Counted from the stretch's first letter, positions 1 through 9,894 are shown. The stretch: 64,000 bases of DNA from Phaseolibacter flectens ATCC 12775 (GCF_000518745.1 NZ_JAEE01000006.1:98989-162988), one strand, 5' to 3'. Notes: generated from the sequence alone by a model not told the origin. Program-made: numbers and translations.

Positions 1-162
1 GATATCCACAGCGAATACATTGTACACAAATATTGGAAAGTCAAGCTGGCAGGCCGACCATAAATGTGTTTCTAAGAAGCCAGCTGACAGACCTCGATTT
101 GACCAACCCTCACAATTTGGAACAGTGGCGAAGAGCATCAACTCGTTAGTTGTATTCGCTTA

Positions 163-220
163 GATAAGATCTGACAGTGACTGGGGATTTGTCCAAATAC
201 TGTCAGGCTTATCGTTTTTT
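163..220 (+). terminator. Rho-independent terminator candidate
   Basis: GATAAG and CTGACAG on the left pair with CTGTCAG and CTTATC on the right, with one small bulge. The stem closes a loop of about 30 bases and is followed directly by G and six T. It would end a rightward transcript entering from outside the window. Confidence 0.55.
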
Positions 221-263
221 CAGCCCGATGTGTGCTCCATCCAGTCATGTGTCTCCGTGTCCC

Positions 264-299
264 GCCACAGGGCACCTTGCGGCCACAGGGCACCTTGCG
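264..299. repeat. Perfect 18-bp tandem duplication
   Basis: Two identical, directly adjacent 18-base copies (264-281 and 282-299), each starting GCCACAGGG and ending CCTTGCG. There is no coding context. It looks like a simple slippage duplication. Confidence 0.8.
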
Positions 300-547
300 A
301 CAGTGGAAATAATCCACTCTGCTCTTTCTTGTAGCGATCCTTTCACTGAAAATAGAGCACTCTCATGCTCTGCCAGCCAACTTATCAAATATCCCCTTCC
401 CCCATGACACACACCTCTCAAACACACTAAAACAGTCAGTTGAGAAAGACACCTTGCTCTGTGATTTGCAGCCTATTTATCCGTCAGTTAGAATATAACC
501 CGAGTAATGGAGGTATGATTGATTATTTCCTTCAGCAAAGGATTGCT

Positions 548-1243
548 ATGAATAAAATGAATTGGGATTTTATTGATAAGTGTATCGTTATCAATCTGCC
601 TGAAAGAACTGATAGACTGGTTGCAATTAAATCAGAACTCGCTAACGTTCATTTTCCAGCTGATAAGCTTGTTTTTTTGGATGCCATTTTTAATGAAAAT
701 GGCACGCTGGGCTGTTCTCTCTCGCACCTCGCCGCAATAAACATGGCTAAAGATGCAGGCTGGGATCCTGTCTTGATCTTAGAAGACGATACTGTTTTTC
801 ATCCATTATCCGAAATTAGTCAGCCAATTAATGCGTTTTTCTCCGCTTTACGTCTTCGTGCATGGGATGTGGCATTACTCTCAGGTCAATATTTCAAGAT
901 CCAGAAAATCCATGACAGTCACCAATCCTCCTCGCGATTATTCCGCTGTCTTTTTGCATATTGTGCAAACAGTTATCTGGTCAATCAGACCGCTTACTCG
1001 AAACTGATTTCAGTTTATGAAAACAGTGTTACACAGCTGCAACAGGGTCTGACTGAGGATATCAGTTCTTTGGATACGTTGTGGATACCACTGATGGAGC
1101 AAGACCCTTGGTACTGTATGTATCCTTGCGTGGCTTGGCAAGGCACCGGATACAGCAATATTACCCACACTCACCTTGACCGCACCGAGAATTACCAAAA
1201 ATCCAGAGAACAACTGCTCGCGTACGGCTCAACCTTTGATTAA
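548..1243 (+). CDS. Glycosyltransferase family 25 (LPS biosynthesis type)
   Basis: A 231-residue protein of the GT25 family, whose members transfer hexoses onto lipooligosaccharide or LPS cores at the cytoplasmic face. Visible landmarks are the N-terminal 'IVINLPERTDR' strand, 'GCSLSHLAAI' and the acidic motif 'ILEDDTVF', expected to bind the nucleotide-sugar and metal. The frame is open from 440, but I chose ATG 548 because AAAGGA lies about six bases upstream and the family's N-terminal strand begins just after it; the upstream GGAGG at 510 sits only one base from the ATG at 515. It is a lone gene, convergent with the DMT transporter. Acceptor and sugar cannot be read from the sequence. Confidence 0.8.
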   Translation: MNKMNWDFIDKCIVINLPERTDRLVAIKSELANVHFPADKLVFLDAIFNENGTLGCSLSHLAAINMAKDAGWDPVLILEDDTVFHPLSEISQPINAFFSALRLRAWDVALLSGQYFKIQKIHDSHQSSSRLFRCLFAYCANSYLVNQTAYSKLISVYENSVTQLQQGLTEDISSLDTLWIPLMEQDPWYCMYPCVAWQGTGYSNITHTHLDRTENYQKSREQLLAYGSTFD

Positions 1244-1309
1244 GACGCCTGTAATCAAAGTCAAACACACGCAGCGTACCCCGCCTTTACGCTACATTTA
1301 TCCTCACAC

Positions 1310-1351
1310 CCCGCCAATATTTCACCTAGGTTGCGTGAAATGTGTGGCGGG
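1310..1351. repeat. Interrupted inverted repeat between convergent genes
   Basis: CCCGCC (1310-1315) and ATTTCAC (1319-1325) pair with GTGAAAT (1335-1341) and GGCGGG (1346-1351), giving a two-part stem with a 9-base loop. It lies between the convergent GT25 and DMT genes and has no T-run. It could be a bidirectional transcription barrier or an mRNA-stabilising hairpin. Confidence 0.55.
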
Positions 1352-1389
1352 CGAATGGGTACCACGCTTGAAGCAAAACCCCTCAAGAC

Positions 1390-2277
1390 TCAAGAATATT
1401 TACGTGATCCGGCAACGCAGGCAACCACACCTAACGTCGCCACCAACATCAATGGACTGACCGTTTCTTGCAATAACCACGCCGCTAATCCCAGACTGAA
1501 AAAGGGTTGTAATAATTGCAATTGGCCAACTGCGGCGATCCCGCCCTGAGCTAATCCTTTATACCAAAAGAAAAAACCAATTAGCATACTGAATAACGAC
1601 ACATAACCCAATGCACACCATGATGGAAAGTGAATATCACTCAGGGTTAACGGCCGTACCAACCACACACCGACCAGCATAAAAGGTAACGCAAGTAACA
1701 ACGCCCAGCAAATCACTTGCCAGCCTCCCAGAGTTCGAGATAAACGTGCCCCTTCGGCATAGCCTAGTCCACAAACCATTACCGCAGCCAACATCAATAA
1801 ATCACCGACAGGAGAAACGGTATCGGTATTTAATAAGGCAAACCCCGCGACCCACCCACTGCCTAACAATGAAAAAAACCAGAACGCAAGACGCATCCTC
1901 TCACCACCCCGTATCACCCCAAATATCGCCGTTGATAGGGGAAGTAATCCTAGAAAAACGATAGAATGAACAGATGAAATATGTTGTAACGCCAAAGCCG
2001 TTAAGAGGGGAAAACCCATCACAACCCCCAACGCCACCGTCAGTATTGATCCTATTTGTGATAATTGTGGTCTTTTCTGTCTCAATACCAGCAATAGCAG
2101 TAAACCTAATACTCCAGCAATAGAACCACGCATAAATGTTAAGAATAGTGGGCTCATCTCCAATACCGCCATACGCGTTGCAGGCAGTGAACCACTAAAA
2201 ATAATCACGCCAATTAATCCATTAATATTTCCAGACAGTTTTGAAGAAACCACTGTTTTACAGGCAGTATCAGACAT
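1390..2277 (-). CDS. EamA/DMT-family inner-membrane exporter
   Basis: A 295-residue, very hydrophobic protein with about ten membrane segments in two EamA halves, as in metabolite exporters of the drug/metabolite superfamily. I placed the start at ATG 2277 (MSDTACK), which has GGGAT about eight bases upstream; the in-frame ATG at 2307 lacks a ribosome-binding site. It is transcribed divergently from the MocR-type regulator at 2399, with about 120 bp between them. Such pairs usually mean the regulator controls the exporter, so an amine, amino-acid or B6-vitamer-related substrate is a reasonable inference. The substrate itself is not visible. Confidence 0.82.
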   Translation of the reverse strand: MSDTACKTVVSSKLSGNINGLIGVIIFSGSLPATRMAVLEMSPLFLTFMRGSIAGVLGLLLLLVLRQKRPQLSQIGSILTVALGVVMGFPLLTALALQHISSVHSIVFLGLLPLSTAIFGVIRGGERMRLAFWFFSLLGSGWVAGFALLNTDTVSPVGDLLMLAAVMVCGLGYAEGARLSRTLGGWQVICWALLLALPFMLVGVWLVRPLTLSDIHFPSWCALGYVSLFSMLIGFFFWYKGLAQGGIAAVGQLQLLQPFFSLGLAAWLLQETVSPLMLVATLGVVACVAGSRKYS

Positions 2278-2398
2278 CGTGTAATCCCAGAGTGAATGAG
2301 CAGGCATAATAAGGTTATAGTCGGTGTCATTATATTGACCCGTAATAGTTTAAGGGGCAAAATTCAATACAATCAAAAAATTGTCATAGGTACATTGC

Positions 2399-3733
2399 AT
2401 GGCAACCCGGTATAAAGCGATAGTCGACGAGTTAGCCGTGGCAATACGTCATGGCCTGTTACCCGCTGGAAGCCAACTTCCCACACACCGTCAACTGGCA
2501 AAGTCTAGGCGGATCTCACTGGCGACCGCAACCCGTATCTACAGCGAGTTATCAGCGATGGGGTTAGTCAGTGGCGAAACCGGTCGAGGTACCTTTGTCC
2601 GAGATATCTCTCTACCAGAAGGATTGGGTATCGATCAGCAGATGCCAACCAATGGCATGTTAGATTTGAATTTTAATCATGCCACTTTATCTTATCAAAC
2701 AGGTTTATTAAGAGAGGCGTTACGTCAACTGACGACCAGCGGAGAATTAGAGTCATTGCTCCGCTACCAACCCCATGCAGGCCGCGTGCAAGACCGCGAA
2801 ATTATTGCTCACTATTTAGCTAGCGCTGACTTCACGCCTTCGCCAGGATCCATTCTGATTGTGAATGGCGCACAACATGGACTGGCTGTTGTGGCAATGG
2901 GATTATTAAAACCAGGTGATGTTGTGGCAGTTGATGCACTGACTTACCCCGGATTTAAAGCGCTAGCCAGAACCTTGCACTTGGATTTGGTCTCTATTCC
3001 GATTTACCAGAACGCACCCGACTTACTTGCTTTTGCACAACTTTGTCGCGAAAGATCCGTTAAAGCAATTTATTGTATGCCGACACTGCATAATCCTTTA
3101 GGCTGGGTTCTCACCCGCCAACAACGACAAAAAATTGCCGCTATCGCCAGGCAACATCATTTATTGATCATTGAAGATACGGCTTATGCCTATCTGGTGC
3201 GTCACGCGCCGCCACCTTTGGCTTACTTTGCGCCTGAAAGAACATTATATATCACCAGTTTCTCCAAAAATTTGGCAGCAGGTCTCAGGATCGGTGCCAT
3301 TGTAAGTCCCCGTTGCTATTACCCGACACTTGAGCGAGTGATCCGCACCACCACATGGAATACCCCCGCGTTAATTACCCGCCTTGTTTGCCAGTGGCTG
3401 CAGGATGGTACCGCAAGAAGATTGGAAATACTGAAGCGCAGAGATGCCCGCCAACGTCAACGTTTGGCCAAAGCATTGCTTGCTCCTTTACACTCGATAA
3501 GTCATGCCAATTCTTATTTTATTTGGCTGCCACTGACAGATGAAGTGCGTTCTGAAACCATCGTCAAACGTTTGGTGCAACAAAATATCTCTGTCTCGAC
3601 TGCCGAGCCTTTTAGTGTCAGCCATAATACCCCTCATGCCATTCGACTAGCCTTAGGTTCGATTCCTCTTGATATTTTACAGCAAACACTGATTAAGATC
3701 CGTGACATTATCTTGCATGCGCAGTACGAATAA
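2399..3733 (+). CDS. MocR/PdxR-type GntR regulator with aminotransferase domain
   Basis: A 444-residue fusion regulator. Residues 1 to about 70 form a GntR-type winged helix ('GSQLPTHRQLAKS', 'RGTFVRD'). The rest is a fold-type I aminotransferase domain ('HNPLGWVLT', 'IEDTAYAYL'), with the PLP-binding lysine expected in 'SFSKNLAAGLRIG'. MocR proteins sense PLP or an amino compound and regulate a neighbouring gene, usually without catalysing transamination. The divergent DMT exporter at 1390 is the obvious target. Whether this is PdxR in the strict sense cannot be told, because no pdxST genes are nearby. Confidence 0.85.
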   Translation: MATRYKAIVDELAVAIRHGLLPAGSQLPTHRQLAKSRRISLATATRIYSELSAMGLVSGETGRGTFVRDISLPEGLGIDQQMPTNGMLDLNFNHATLSYQTGLLREALRQLTTSGELESLLRYQPHAGRVQDREIIAHYLASADFTPSPGSILIVNGAQHGLAVVAMGLLKPGDVVAVDALTYPGFKALARTLHLDLVSIPIYQNAPDLLAFAQLCRERSVKAIYCMPTLHNPLGWVLTRQQRQKIAAIARQHHLLIIEDTAYAYLVRHAPPPLAYFAPERTLYITSFSKNLAAGLRIGAIVSPRCYYPTLERVIRTTTWNTPALITRLVCQWLQDGTARRLEILKRRDARQRQRLAKALLAPLHSISHANSYFIWLPLTDEVRSETIVKRLVQQNISVSTAEPFSVSHNTPHAIRLALGSIPLDILQQTLIKIRDIILHAQYE

Positions 3734-3827
3734 TCACCTTATCAGCAAAGATCATCGTTCTCACTAGACACGGCATACCGAACAAAACCACCACAACACA
3801 GCCTGTACCCCTTGTATTGCTGTTACT

Positions 3828-4508
3828 TCAGCTGTCGCTCTGCCTTATGATTTTTCCTTGTTGCATGTAGGAGGCACGTTGGCACATATACTCCACCACA
3901 TCCGTATCATGGCTCACCAAAAGCAAAGTTAAATTGGCTCGCTGTTTTAGCATATTGAGTAAATTAAGGATCTCAGCTTGGACTGACATATCCAATGCCG
4001 AAGTGGGTTCATCCAGTAACAGAATTCGAGGTTGGAGGAGTAAAGCACGTACAATCGCCACACGTTGTCGTTGTCCACCAGATAATTGATGAGGATAGCG
4101 ATCAATCAGCTCAGGATCGAGGCCGACTTCTTCGAATCCTTGTCGGATCCGGCGCGCCCTATCCGGTACATGACGTAATTGTAACGGCTCAGACAAAGTT
4201 CGCCCCAGTGTATGTCTGGGATGCAATGAGGCATAAGGGTCTTGAAAGACCATCTGTACATCTTGTCGCAACTGCCCGCGGAAGGTCTGCCCAGGCCGTA
4301 GCCAATGACCGGCTAAACGCATTTGGCCTTGCCATAACGGATTCAAACCGGCTAGTACCCACAATAACGACGACTTACCGCAACCAGATGGCCCCACGAG
4401 TCCATAACACTCACCTGGCGCTACCTGTAAAGTAACCCGATCCACCACTCGCCGAGCAGCGGCGTCTCCTCGGGCATGTGAGACACTGAGGTCAGTGAGT
4501 TCAATCAT
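3828..4508 (-). CDS. Peptide/nickel-type ABC transporter ATPase (DppF/NikE-like)
   Basis: A 226-residue ABC ATPase, last gene of a five-gene import operon (8810 to 3828). Walker A is 'GPSGCGKSS', the signature is 'LSGGQRQRV', and Walker B is 'ILLLDEPTSALD'. I chose ATG 4508 because it overlaps the upstream ATPase's stop codon by 8 bp, which suggests translational coupling; a longer frame to 4532 has no better site. It lacks the roughly 60-residue C-terminal oligopeptide-binding extension of typical DppF, and is closer in length to NikE. It forms the energising pair with the ATPase at 4501-5349. Confidence 0.85.
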   Translation of the reverse strand: MIELTDLSVSHARGDAAARRVVDRVTLQVAPGECYGLVGPSGCGKSSLLWVLAGLNPLWQGQMRLAGHWLRPGQTFRGQLRQDVQMVFQDPYASLHPRHTLGRTLSEPLQLRHVPDRARRIRQGFEEVGLDPELIDRYPHQLSGGQRQRVAIVRALLLQPRILLLDEPTSALDMSVQAEILNLLNMLKQRANLTLLLVSHDTDVVEYMCQRASYMQQGKIIRQSDS

Positions 4509-5349
4509 GCTCAAGACTGGCCTCCAACGCAACCCGATCTAACGTTGGCAATGGCTGATTGCGTAACGATTTATTCGGCCGACAGGCCCATAAGGTGCGC
4601 GTATAAGGATGACTGGCTGAGGCTAACGCGCTAGCAGGTAATCTGTCCAATATTTGTCCCTGATACATCACGAAGACTTGTTGGCAATGTGCTGCTACCT
4701 GTTGTAAATCATGGCTAATTAAGAGTAACCCCATTTTACGCTGCTCGGTTAAGCGCACGATTAAATCTAAAACCTGATCACGTAATTGCTGATCGAGTGC
4801 GGAAGTCGGCTCATCTGCAATTAAATAATGCGGATCATTAATTAATGCCATCGCCAGCATCACGCGCTGTCCCATCCCACCAGATAATTGATGCGGATAA
4901 TCATCGATTAATTTTGCTGGATCAGACAATCCAACCGCATTCATCATCTCTAACACTTTTTCACGTCGAGCGCGGCGACTTAATTTTTGATGTAATTTCA
5001 ATGGCTCTTCCACTTGCCAACCGATACTTCTTGCTGGATTAAGTGCATACTTGGGATCTTGTAATACCATGCCAATGCGGGTCCCTCGCCATGTATTCCA
5101 TTGTCCCTCTTTCAGGTTTAAAAGGTTATCTCCACCCAAAGTAAAGCGTCTCGCCTGCAGCGATAACGATCGGGGCAGTAAGCCCATTAAGGCTCTCGCG
5201 GTCATCGATTTTCCTGAACCGGATTCGCCTACTAACGCAATACGTTGATGTGTGAGGTGTAAATCAATGGATTTAATAATCGGCGGCCGATGTTCTACCC
5301 CAATGGTCAAACCTTCCGCTACGATAAACGCATTGCTATCTGTTGTCAT
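4501..5349 (-). CDS. Peptide/nickel-type ABC transporter ATPase (DppD/NikD-like)
   Basis: A 282-residue ATPase, the first of the pair in this operon. Walker A is 'GESGSGKSM', the signature is 'LSGGMGQRV', and Walker B is 'YLIADEPTSALD'. The C-terminal 'SHPYTRTLWAC' is the oligopeptide/dipeptide transporter tail motif. The start at ATG 5349 overlaps the permease stop by 14 bp; the upstream in-frame ATG at 5382 would deepen the overlap without an obvious Shine-Dalgarno. It couples ATP hydrolysis to uptake through the two permeases encoded upstream. Confidence 0.87.
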   Translation of the reverse strand: MTTDSNAFIVAEGLTIGVEHRPPIIKSIDLHLTHQRIALVGESGSGKSMTARALMGLLPRSLSLQARRFTLGGDNLLNLKEGQWNTWRGTRIGMVLQDPKYALNPARSIGWQVEEPLKLHQKLSRRARREKVLEMMNAVGLSDPAKLIDDYPHQLSGGMGQRVMLAMALINDPHYLIADEPTSALDQQLRDQVLDLIVRLTEQRKMGLLLISHDLQQVAAHCQQVFVMYQGQILDRLPASALASASHPYTRTLWACRPNKSLRNQPLPTLDRVALEASLEHD

Positions 5350-6190
5350 GTCGAGGGTCCAATTTGTCACGTAAACCATCACCCGTCAGATTAAAAGCTA
5401 GACTGGTCAGTAAAATCGCCCCACCGGGTGCGGCGGCGACCCACCATTGATCAAAAATCACTTTACTGCCCTCGGCAACCATTGCACCCCACTCCGCGGT
5501 AGGTGGTTGAACCCCCATACCGAGAAAGCCCAAACCTGCCGCAGATAAAATCACACCCCCTAAACTCAATGCGGCCCGGACGATCGCAGCAGGTAGACAA
5601 AGCGGTAAAATGTGACCAATCAGTAAGCGTACTCCGTCGATCCCTTGCATTTTTGCCGCTGCCAGATAGTCACTGCGGCGCAGTGCTAAGGTTTCCGCCC
5701 TTGCCTGTCTTGCAAAAGGGGGCCAGCTGGTTAAGGCCAGAGCAAGCGCCCCATTAATTAATCCAGGGCCTAATACAGCCACCAGAGCCAACGCGATGAC
5801 CAGATTGGGTAATGACATAAAAATATCAGTGATCCGCATCAAAATACGCGCGATCCCTCCCCCGACATACCCTGCCAATACCCCAATAAATATTCCAACA
5901 GGGAGAGTCAGGACTAAAATCAGTGCAACCAATAACAAGGTGGGTCGAGTGCCGAAAATCACACGGGATAAAAGATCGCGGCCAAAGCCATCCGTGCCTA
6001 ACCAATGCAAAGCGCTAGGCGCTAACAGTCGTTGAGCAATGACTTGGTTATCCGGTGAATAAGGTGCTAACCAAGGGGCAAAAATGGCCATGATAAGGAG
6101 CAAAATAAGCAGCGCCATACCAACTTGCAATGTCAGGCCTTGCCCTCGATATCGTCGATTAGTCCCAACACCATACGCAGTATTATTCAT
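5336..6190 (-). CDS. Peptide/nickel-type ABC permease (DppC/NikC-like)
   Basis: A 284-residue inner-membrane permease. The N-terminal helix is followed by 'HWLGTDGFGRDLLSRVIFGTR', the hallmark of the DppC/OppC half, and there is an EAA-like coupling loop around 'AETLALRRSDYLAAAKMQG'. About six membrane segments are visible. ATG 6190 overlaps the stop of the preceding permease as ATGA, a clear coupling arrangement, so I prefer it to the longer frame from 6214. It pairs with the DppB-like subunit. Confidence 0.87.
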   Translation of the reverse strand: MNNTAYGVGTNRRYRGQGLTLQVGMALLILLLIMAIFAPWLAPYSPDNQVIAQRLLAPSALHWLGTDGFGRDLLSRVIFGTRPTLLLVALILVLTLPVGIFIGVLAGYVGGGIARILMRITDIFMSLPNLVIALALVAVLGPGLINGALALALTSWPPFARQARAETLALRRSDYLAAAKMQGIDGVRLLIGHILPLCLPAAIVRAALSLGGVILSAAGLGFLGMGVQPPTAEWGAMVAEGSKVIFDQWWVAAAPGGAILLTSLAFNLTGDGLRDKLDPRHDNR

Positions 6191-7239
6191 CGTGTTCTCG
6201 GATCCATAAACCAAATCAACCTATCTGCCACAGCATTAATCACGATGTAGCAGAGGCCAATTAATAATGTTGTACCTAAGATAGCTGGGGTATCTGCTGC
6301 AAATAATGCCATTGTCATATAACGACCTATACCCGGCCACGCAAACACAATTTCTGTCAACACAGAGCCTTCCAGTAACGAGGCATAAGTAAGCAGTAAT
6401 ACGGTGATCATAGTCGCACTAATATTAGGGAAGAGGTGCTGTAACACGATGCGGCCTTGTCCGCAGCCTTTTGCTTTCGCGAGCACAACATAGTCTTTCT
6501 GGCTTTCTTCAAGTAAAGCAACGCGTATTAAGCGGGTCAGGGAGGCCATTGCCAATGTCCCCAAGACAACGACAGGTAACCATAAATGCGCAATGGCATT
6601 AAAAAACAGTGCGGGATCACCAGATAATGCACTATCAATCAGGATAAACCCAGTATGAGGCTGCAGGGTATACAAATACAGATCATCCAGTCGCCCAGGG
6701 CCTGCTGACCAATGTAATCTCGCATAGAACAAAAATAAGCTGAGTAAACCAACCCAAAATACTGGCACCGAATAACCTAACAATGAGATAAGGCGAACCA
6801 CATTGTCCAGCCAACTGCCTGGTTTCCATGCGGAACACAACGCGAGACTCACTCCCGCAAAGGCACCGAGGAGCATAGCACTGGTTGCTAACTCGATCGT
6901 CGCAGGGAAGGCGTGCATCAAATCGGATAAAACGGGCTGGCCAGTAACATGGGAAACTCCTAGGTTCCCCTTGGCTAATTGGCAAAGGTAACGCCAGAAT
7001 TGAACCGGTAAAGGCTGATCCAGTCCTAATTGTGTGCGAATTTGCTGATAGGTCGATTCACTCGCGTGATCCCCTGCCAGCTGCAATACGGGATCAACTG
7101 GCGAAAGATGTGACAACATAAAGGTAAAAATCAATAAACCTATCAGGGTAATGACCAAGGAGAAAAGGGCCTGACTCACAGGACGGAGATGACGCGTGAA
7201 CGGCGACAGACGACGCTGCCGCCACGGGTGTTGACTCAT
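6187..7239 (-). CDS. Peptide/nickel-type ABC permease (DppB/NikB-like)
   Basis: A 350-residue permease with an extended basic N-terminus, then the DppB-type order of about six membrane helices. 'SHLSPVDPVLQLAG' is followed by 'QLGLDQPLPVQFWRYL', and the coupling loop is near 'ESQKDYVVLAKAKG'. It overlaps the binding-protein gene by 4 bp and the next permease by 4 bp, so the operon is tightly coupled. Substrate class (peptide, nickel or other) is decided by the binding protein, not by this subunit. Confidence 0.87.
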   Translation of the reverse strand: MSQHPWRQRRLSPFTRHLRPVSQALFSLVITLIGLLIFTFMLSHLSPVDPVLQLAGDHASESTYQQIRTQLGLDQPLPVQFWRYLCQLAKGNLGVSHVTGQPVLSDLMHAFPATIELATSAMLLGAFAGVSLALCSAWKPGSWLDNVVRLISLLGYSVPVFWVGLLSLFLFYARLHWSAGPGRLDDLYLYTLQPHTGFILIDSALSGDPALFFNAIAHLWLPVVVLGTLAMASLTRLIRVALLEESQKDYVVLAKAKGCGQGRIVLQHLFPNISATMITVLLLTYASLLEGSVLTEIVFAWPGIGRYMTMALFAADTPAILGTTLLIGLCYIVINAVADRLIWFMDPRTR

Positions 7240-8810
7240 TTACTCACCTGATTATAAAAAACCATATCCGGATTGACCCCTTGGCGATACCCTTGAATAT
7301 TGTCTCGTATCGCTAGCATCTGATGCGCTTGTAAGCCAATGACATAAGGGGATTCAGTCTGAACCTGCTGCTGCATTTTTTGATACAAGGCCGAACGTCG
7401 GTTCGGGTTCGTTTCTGCAACAGCAGCCAACGTTTGTTGGGTCAATTGAGGAATAGACCAGCCTGCTGTCCAAGCGAGGGTTTTACTGCCATCGTTAGGA
7501 TGATAGGCAAAAGCCGCGGCGTTGCTGTTTGGATCAAAATAATCCGGCCCCCATGAGGTCAACACAGCTTGAAACTGCCGACTTTTGGTTTTCGCCGAAA
7601 CCTCGCTACTGATACTAGGAAGAAGCTCAATACGGATCCCTCCCTTGGCAAAACTCGCTTGTAAGGCTTGAGCAATATCTAAATAAGGCGGCTGGTTATT
7701 GACGATCAGTTTAAATGTTACCTTTTTCAGCCCGGCCTGCTGCAAAATATGTTTAGCCTTTTCTGGATCAAATTTGAATGGGGTATCGTTAAGTGCACCA
7801 GGATACCCCTCAGGTACAAAAGCTTGATGGATACTGAATTGTCCCTTTAATAAATCCCGAGTAATGCCTTGATAATCGAATAAATAGCGCGCAGCCTGCC
7901 ACAGTGCAGGATGACTCAATTGTTCAGAGCCAGCGGTATTGAACATCAGATAATAGAGTGACGCGATAGGCACAGCCAATGTCTTCACGCCCGGTTTATT
8001 ATTCAGTGCGACGATCTGATCAACGCCCAAATTGCGAGCCATATCCACGTCACCCTGTTCCAGCAACAAGCGTCTCGTGGCTGGATCAGGCACATTTTTA
8101 ATTAAAATATGGGCTAAGCGTGGTGCGCCACCAATCGCACGGCGATTGGCTTCCAGTAATAACGCCTCTCTGGCAATATAGCGAGTGATCTGATAAGGCC
8201 CCGTGCCAGCGGAGTGACTATTGAGCCATTGATGACCTAGATCTTGCTGTTGTTGATGGGCCAGAGCCTGTTTTTGGTTAATAATGGACGCCACTGGGGC
8301 TGAGAGTAAACTCAGTACAAACGAAGGACTGACTTTGGCTGACCAACTGATTTTAACTTGGTTGTCTGCTGTTTTTTGTAAAAACTGACCGATATTTTCC
8401 GCATTCCAACCCAATTGAGTCAGGATAAACGCCGGTTCCAAATTCAGTTTGACGACTCTGAATAAGGAAAAAATCACATCTTCTGGCCGTAATGGATCAC
8501 CATTGGCAAACGTTGCCCCTGATTTTAGGGTAAAGACCAAGCTATGACCATCGCTTCCAGCCTGCCATTGACTGGCCAACACGGGCTGTAAATGTAGGGG
8601 ATCAGCCGGATCTGACTGTAATAAGCGCTGATACAGACTATTAAACGCCTGCACCGGTGTTAATGAAAAACCCTCCGCGGGATCAAAACTCGACACATCA
8701 TCTAATGCCTGAGCAATCACTAAGGTCTGTTTAGGCGTTATCGCCCAACTCGTCAATGTTGGCAGTACCGATAATGCCAATACAAAAGGAAGCAAGGGTT
8801 TCATCATCAT
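7236..8810 (-). CDS. Periplasmic solute-binding protein family 5 (peptide/nickel type)
   Basis: A 524-residue extracytoplasmic binding protein that opens the five-gene ABC operon. A Sec signal peptide of about 23 residues ends near 'LTSWA'. The family 5 signature regions are visible ('NSLYQRLLQSDP', 'LKSGATFANGDPLRPEDVIFS', 'GTGPYQI', 'SWGPDYFDPNSN'). The start is one of three consecutive ATG codons; AGGA lies five bases ahead of the first. I see no feature that fixes the ligand, and nickel, dipeptide, glutathione and opine-like ligands all remain possible. The gap of about 235 bp to tauD probably holds the promoter. Confidence 0.87.
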   Translation of the reverse strand: MMMKPLLPFVLALSVLPTLTSWAITPKQTLVIAQALDDVSSFDPAEGFSLTPVQAFNSLYQRLLQSDPADPLHLQPVLASQWQAGSDGHSLVFTLKSGATFANGDPLRPEDVIFSLFRVVKLNLEPAFILTQLGWNAENIGQFLQKTADNQVKISWSAKVSPSFVLSLLSAPVASIINQKQALAHQQQQDLGHQWLNSHSAGTGPYQITRYIAREALLLEANRRAIGGAPRLAHILIKNVPDPATRRLLLEQGDVDMARNLGVDQIVALNNKPGVKTLAVPIASLYYLMFNTAGSEQLSHPALWQAARYLFDYQGITRDLLKGQFSIHQAFVPEGYPGALNDTPFKFDPEKAKHILQQAGLKKVTFKLIVNNQPPYLDIAQALQASFAKGGIRIELLPSISSEVSAKTKSRQFQAVLTSWGPDYFDPNSNAAAFAYHPNDGSKTLAWTAGWSIPQLTQQTLAAVAETNPNRRSALYQKMQQQVQTESPYVIGLQAHQMLAIRDNIQGYRQGVNPDMVFYNQVSK

Positions 8811-9045
8811 TATATCCTGAGCTTTTGTATCGAGTGTATCGGGCGATATTTATTCTGTAAAAGTTGATTATTTGATATTAATATACCAAAAAGATATAAC
8901 CATCGCTGAGATAAAGACCAAAAAATAAGATAACGCTAAACGGGTAAGCGTACGGGGCAAAATGGTTCTGATAACAGGGTTTAGCAAAGGTTAACGGGAT
9001 TAACAGACCTGATGAGGCTGGTTGAAACTGAGGCCGGCGGAGTGA

Positions 9046-9894
9046 TTAACGTTCACTGACTCCCCGTGGTTTATCTCCCAGAATCGTGGCACGGTGCATC
9101 ACTCGCCGCTGCGGACGATAGTCATCGCACGCATAATGGCAGGTAATTCGGTTATCCCAAAACACCACATCGCCCGGTTGCCAGCGCCACCTGACACAAT
9201 ATTCAGGCTTAACACTGTGAGCAAATAATAAATTAAGCAGACAACGACTTTCAGACTCCGCCAGCTCAATGATCCGTGATGTAAAACCTTCTGTCACAAA
9301 CAGGCCTTTCTGACCAGTTTGTGGATGCACTCTGACTACAGGATGCACAACCGGCGGATTGAGGCGCCTCACTTTATCAAGCTCCTGCACGGCCTCGGCT
9401 GTGCTGGCAAAACGGGTCGCGGGAAATGACAGACTGATATCATGCTCTGCTGTCAATCCATCCAGTAAACGCTGTAGCGGTGCAGATAATCCTGAATACG
9501 CCGCACTGCTGCTGGCCCATAAGGTGTCGCCACCGTATTCCGGTACCTGTTTCGCCGTTAATATGGAGCCTAAGGGCGGTGTTTCGATAAATGTCACATC
9601 CGTATGCCAAAGTGCATTATCACGTAAGTCATTCAGTGCCGTATCTAGGATCAGTACATCAGGTTGACCCGCAACTTTCGGATAAATGGGGTGAATATGC
9701 AGCGGACCAAAGTGCCCAGCAAGACGTGCCTGATCAGTCGGAGTCAAAGGCTGGTTTCTGAAAAAAAGAACCTGATGTTGCAGTAATAACTGCGTGAGCT
9801 GACTTATCTGCTGGGCTGACAAAGCTTGACTTAAATCGATGCCAGAAATCTGAGCGCCTAACGCACTGGCTACACGCTTAACGGTGATATTCAT
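9046..9894 (-). CDS. tauD: Taurine dioxygenase TauD
   Basis: A 282-residue Fe(II)/2-oxoglutarate dioxygenase (E. coli TauD has 283). It hydroxylates taurine, which then yields sulfite and aminoacetaldehyde, in the cytoplasm. The iron triad is visible as 'WHTDVTF' (HxD) and the distal His in 'RRVMHRATI', followed by the 2-oxoglutarate-binding Arg of that motif. I chose ATG 9894 with GGAG seven bases ahead; it overlaps tauC by 17 bp. It is the last gene of tauABCD. In E. coli this operon is induced under sulfur limitation through Cbl and CysB; no such site was identified here. Confidence 0.93.
   Translation of the reverse strand: MNITVKRVASALGAQISGIDLSQALSAQQISQLTQLLLQHQVLFFRNQPLTPTDQARLAGHFGPLHIHPIYPKVAGQPDVLILDTALNDLRDNALWHTDVTFIETPPLGSILTAKQVPEYGGDTLWASSSAAYSGLSAPLQRLLDGLTAEHDISLSFPATRFASTAEAVQELDKVRRLNPPVVHPVVRVHPQTGQKGLFVTEGFTSRIIELAESESRCLLNLLFAHSVKPEYCVRWRWQPGDVVFWDNRITCHYACDDYRPQRRVMHRATILGDKPRGVSER

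Larger units (their letters stand above)
1..547. other. Left-edge region without a recognised gene
   Basis: About 550 bases with no gene I can identify. All three forward frames stay open for the first 60-160 bases, so the 3' end of a gene lying outside the window may run in here, but none of the partial translations is recognisable. The region also holds a hairpin followed by six T (163-220) and a perfect 18-bp tandem duplication (264-299), listed separately. The rest looks like non-coding or decayed DNA ahead of the GT25 gene. Confidence 0.4.
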
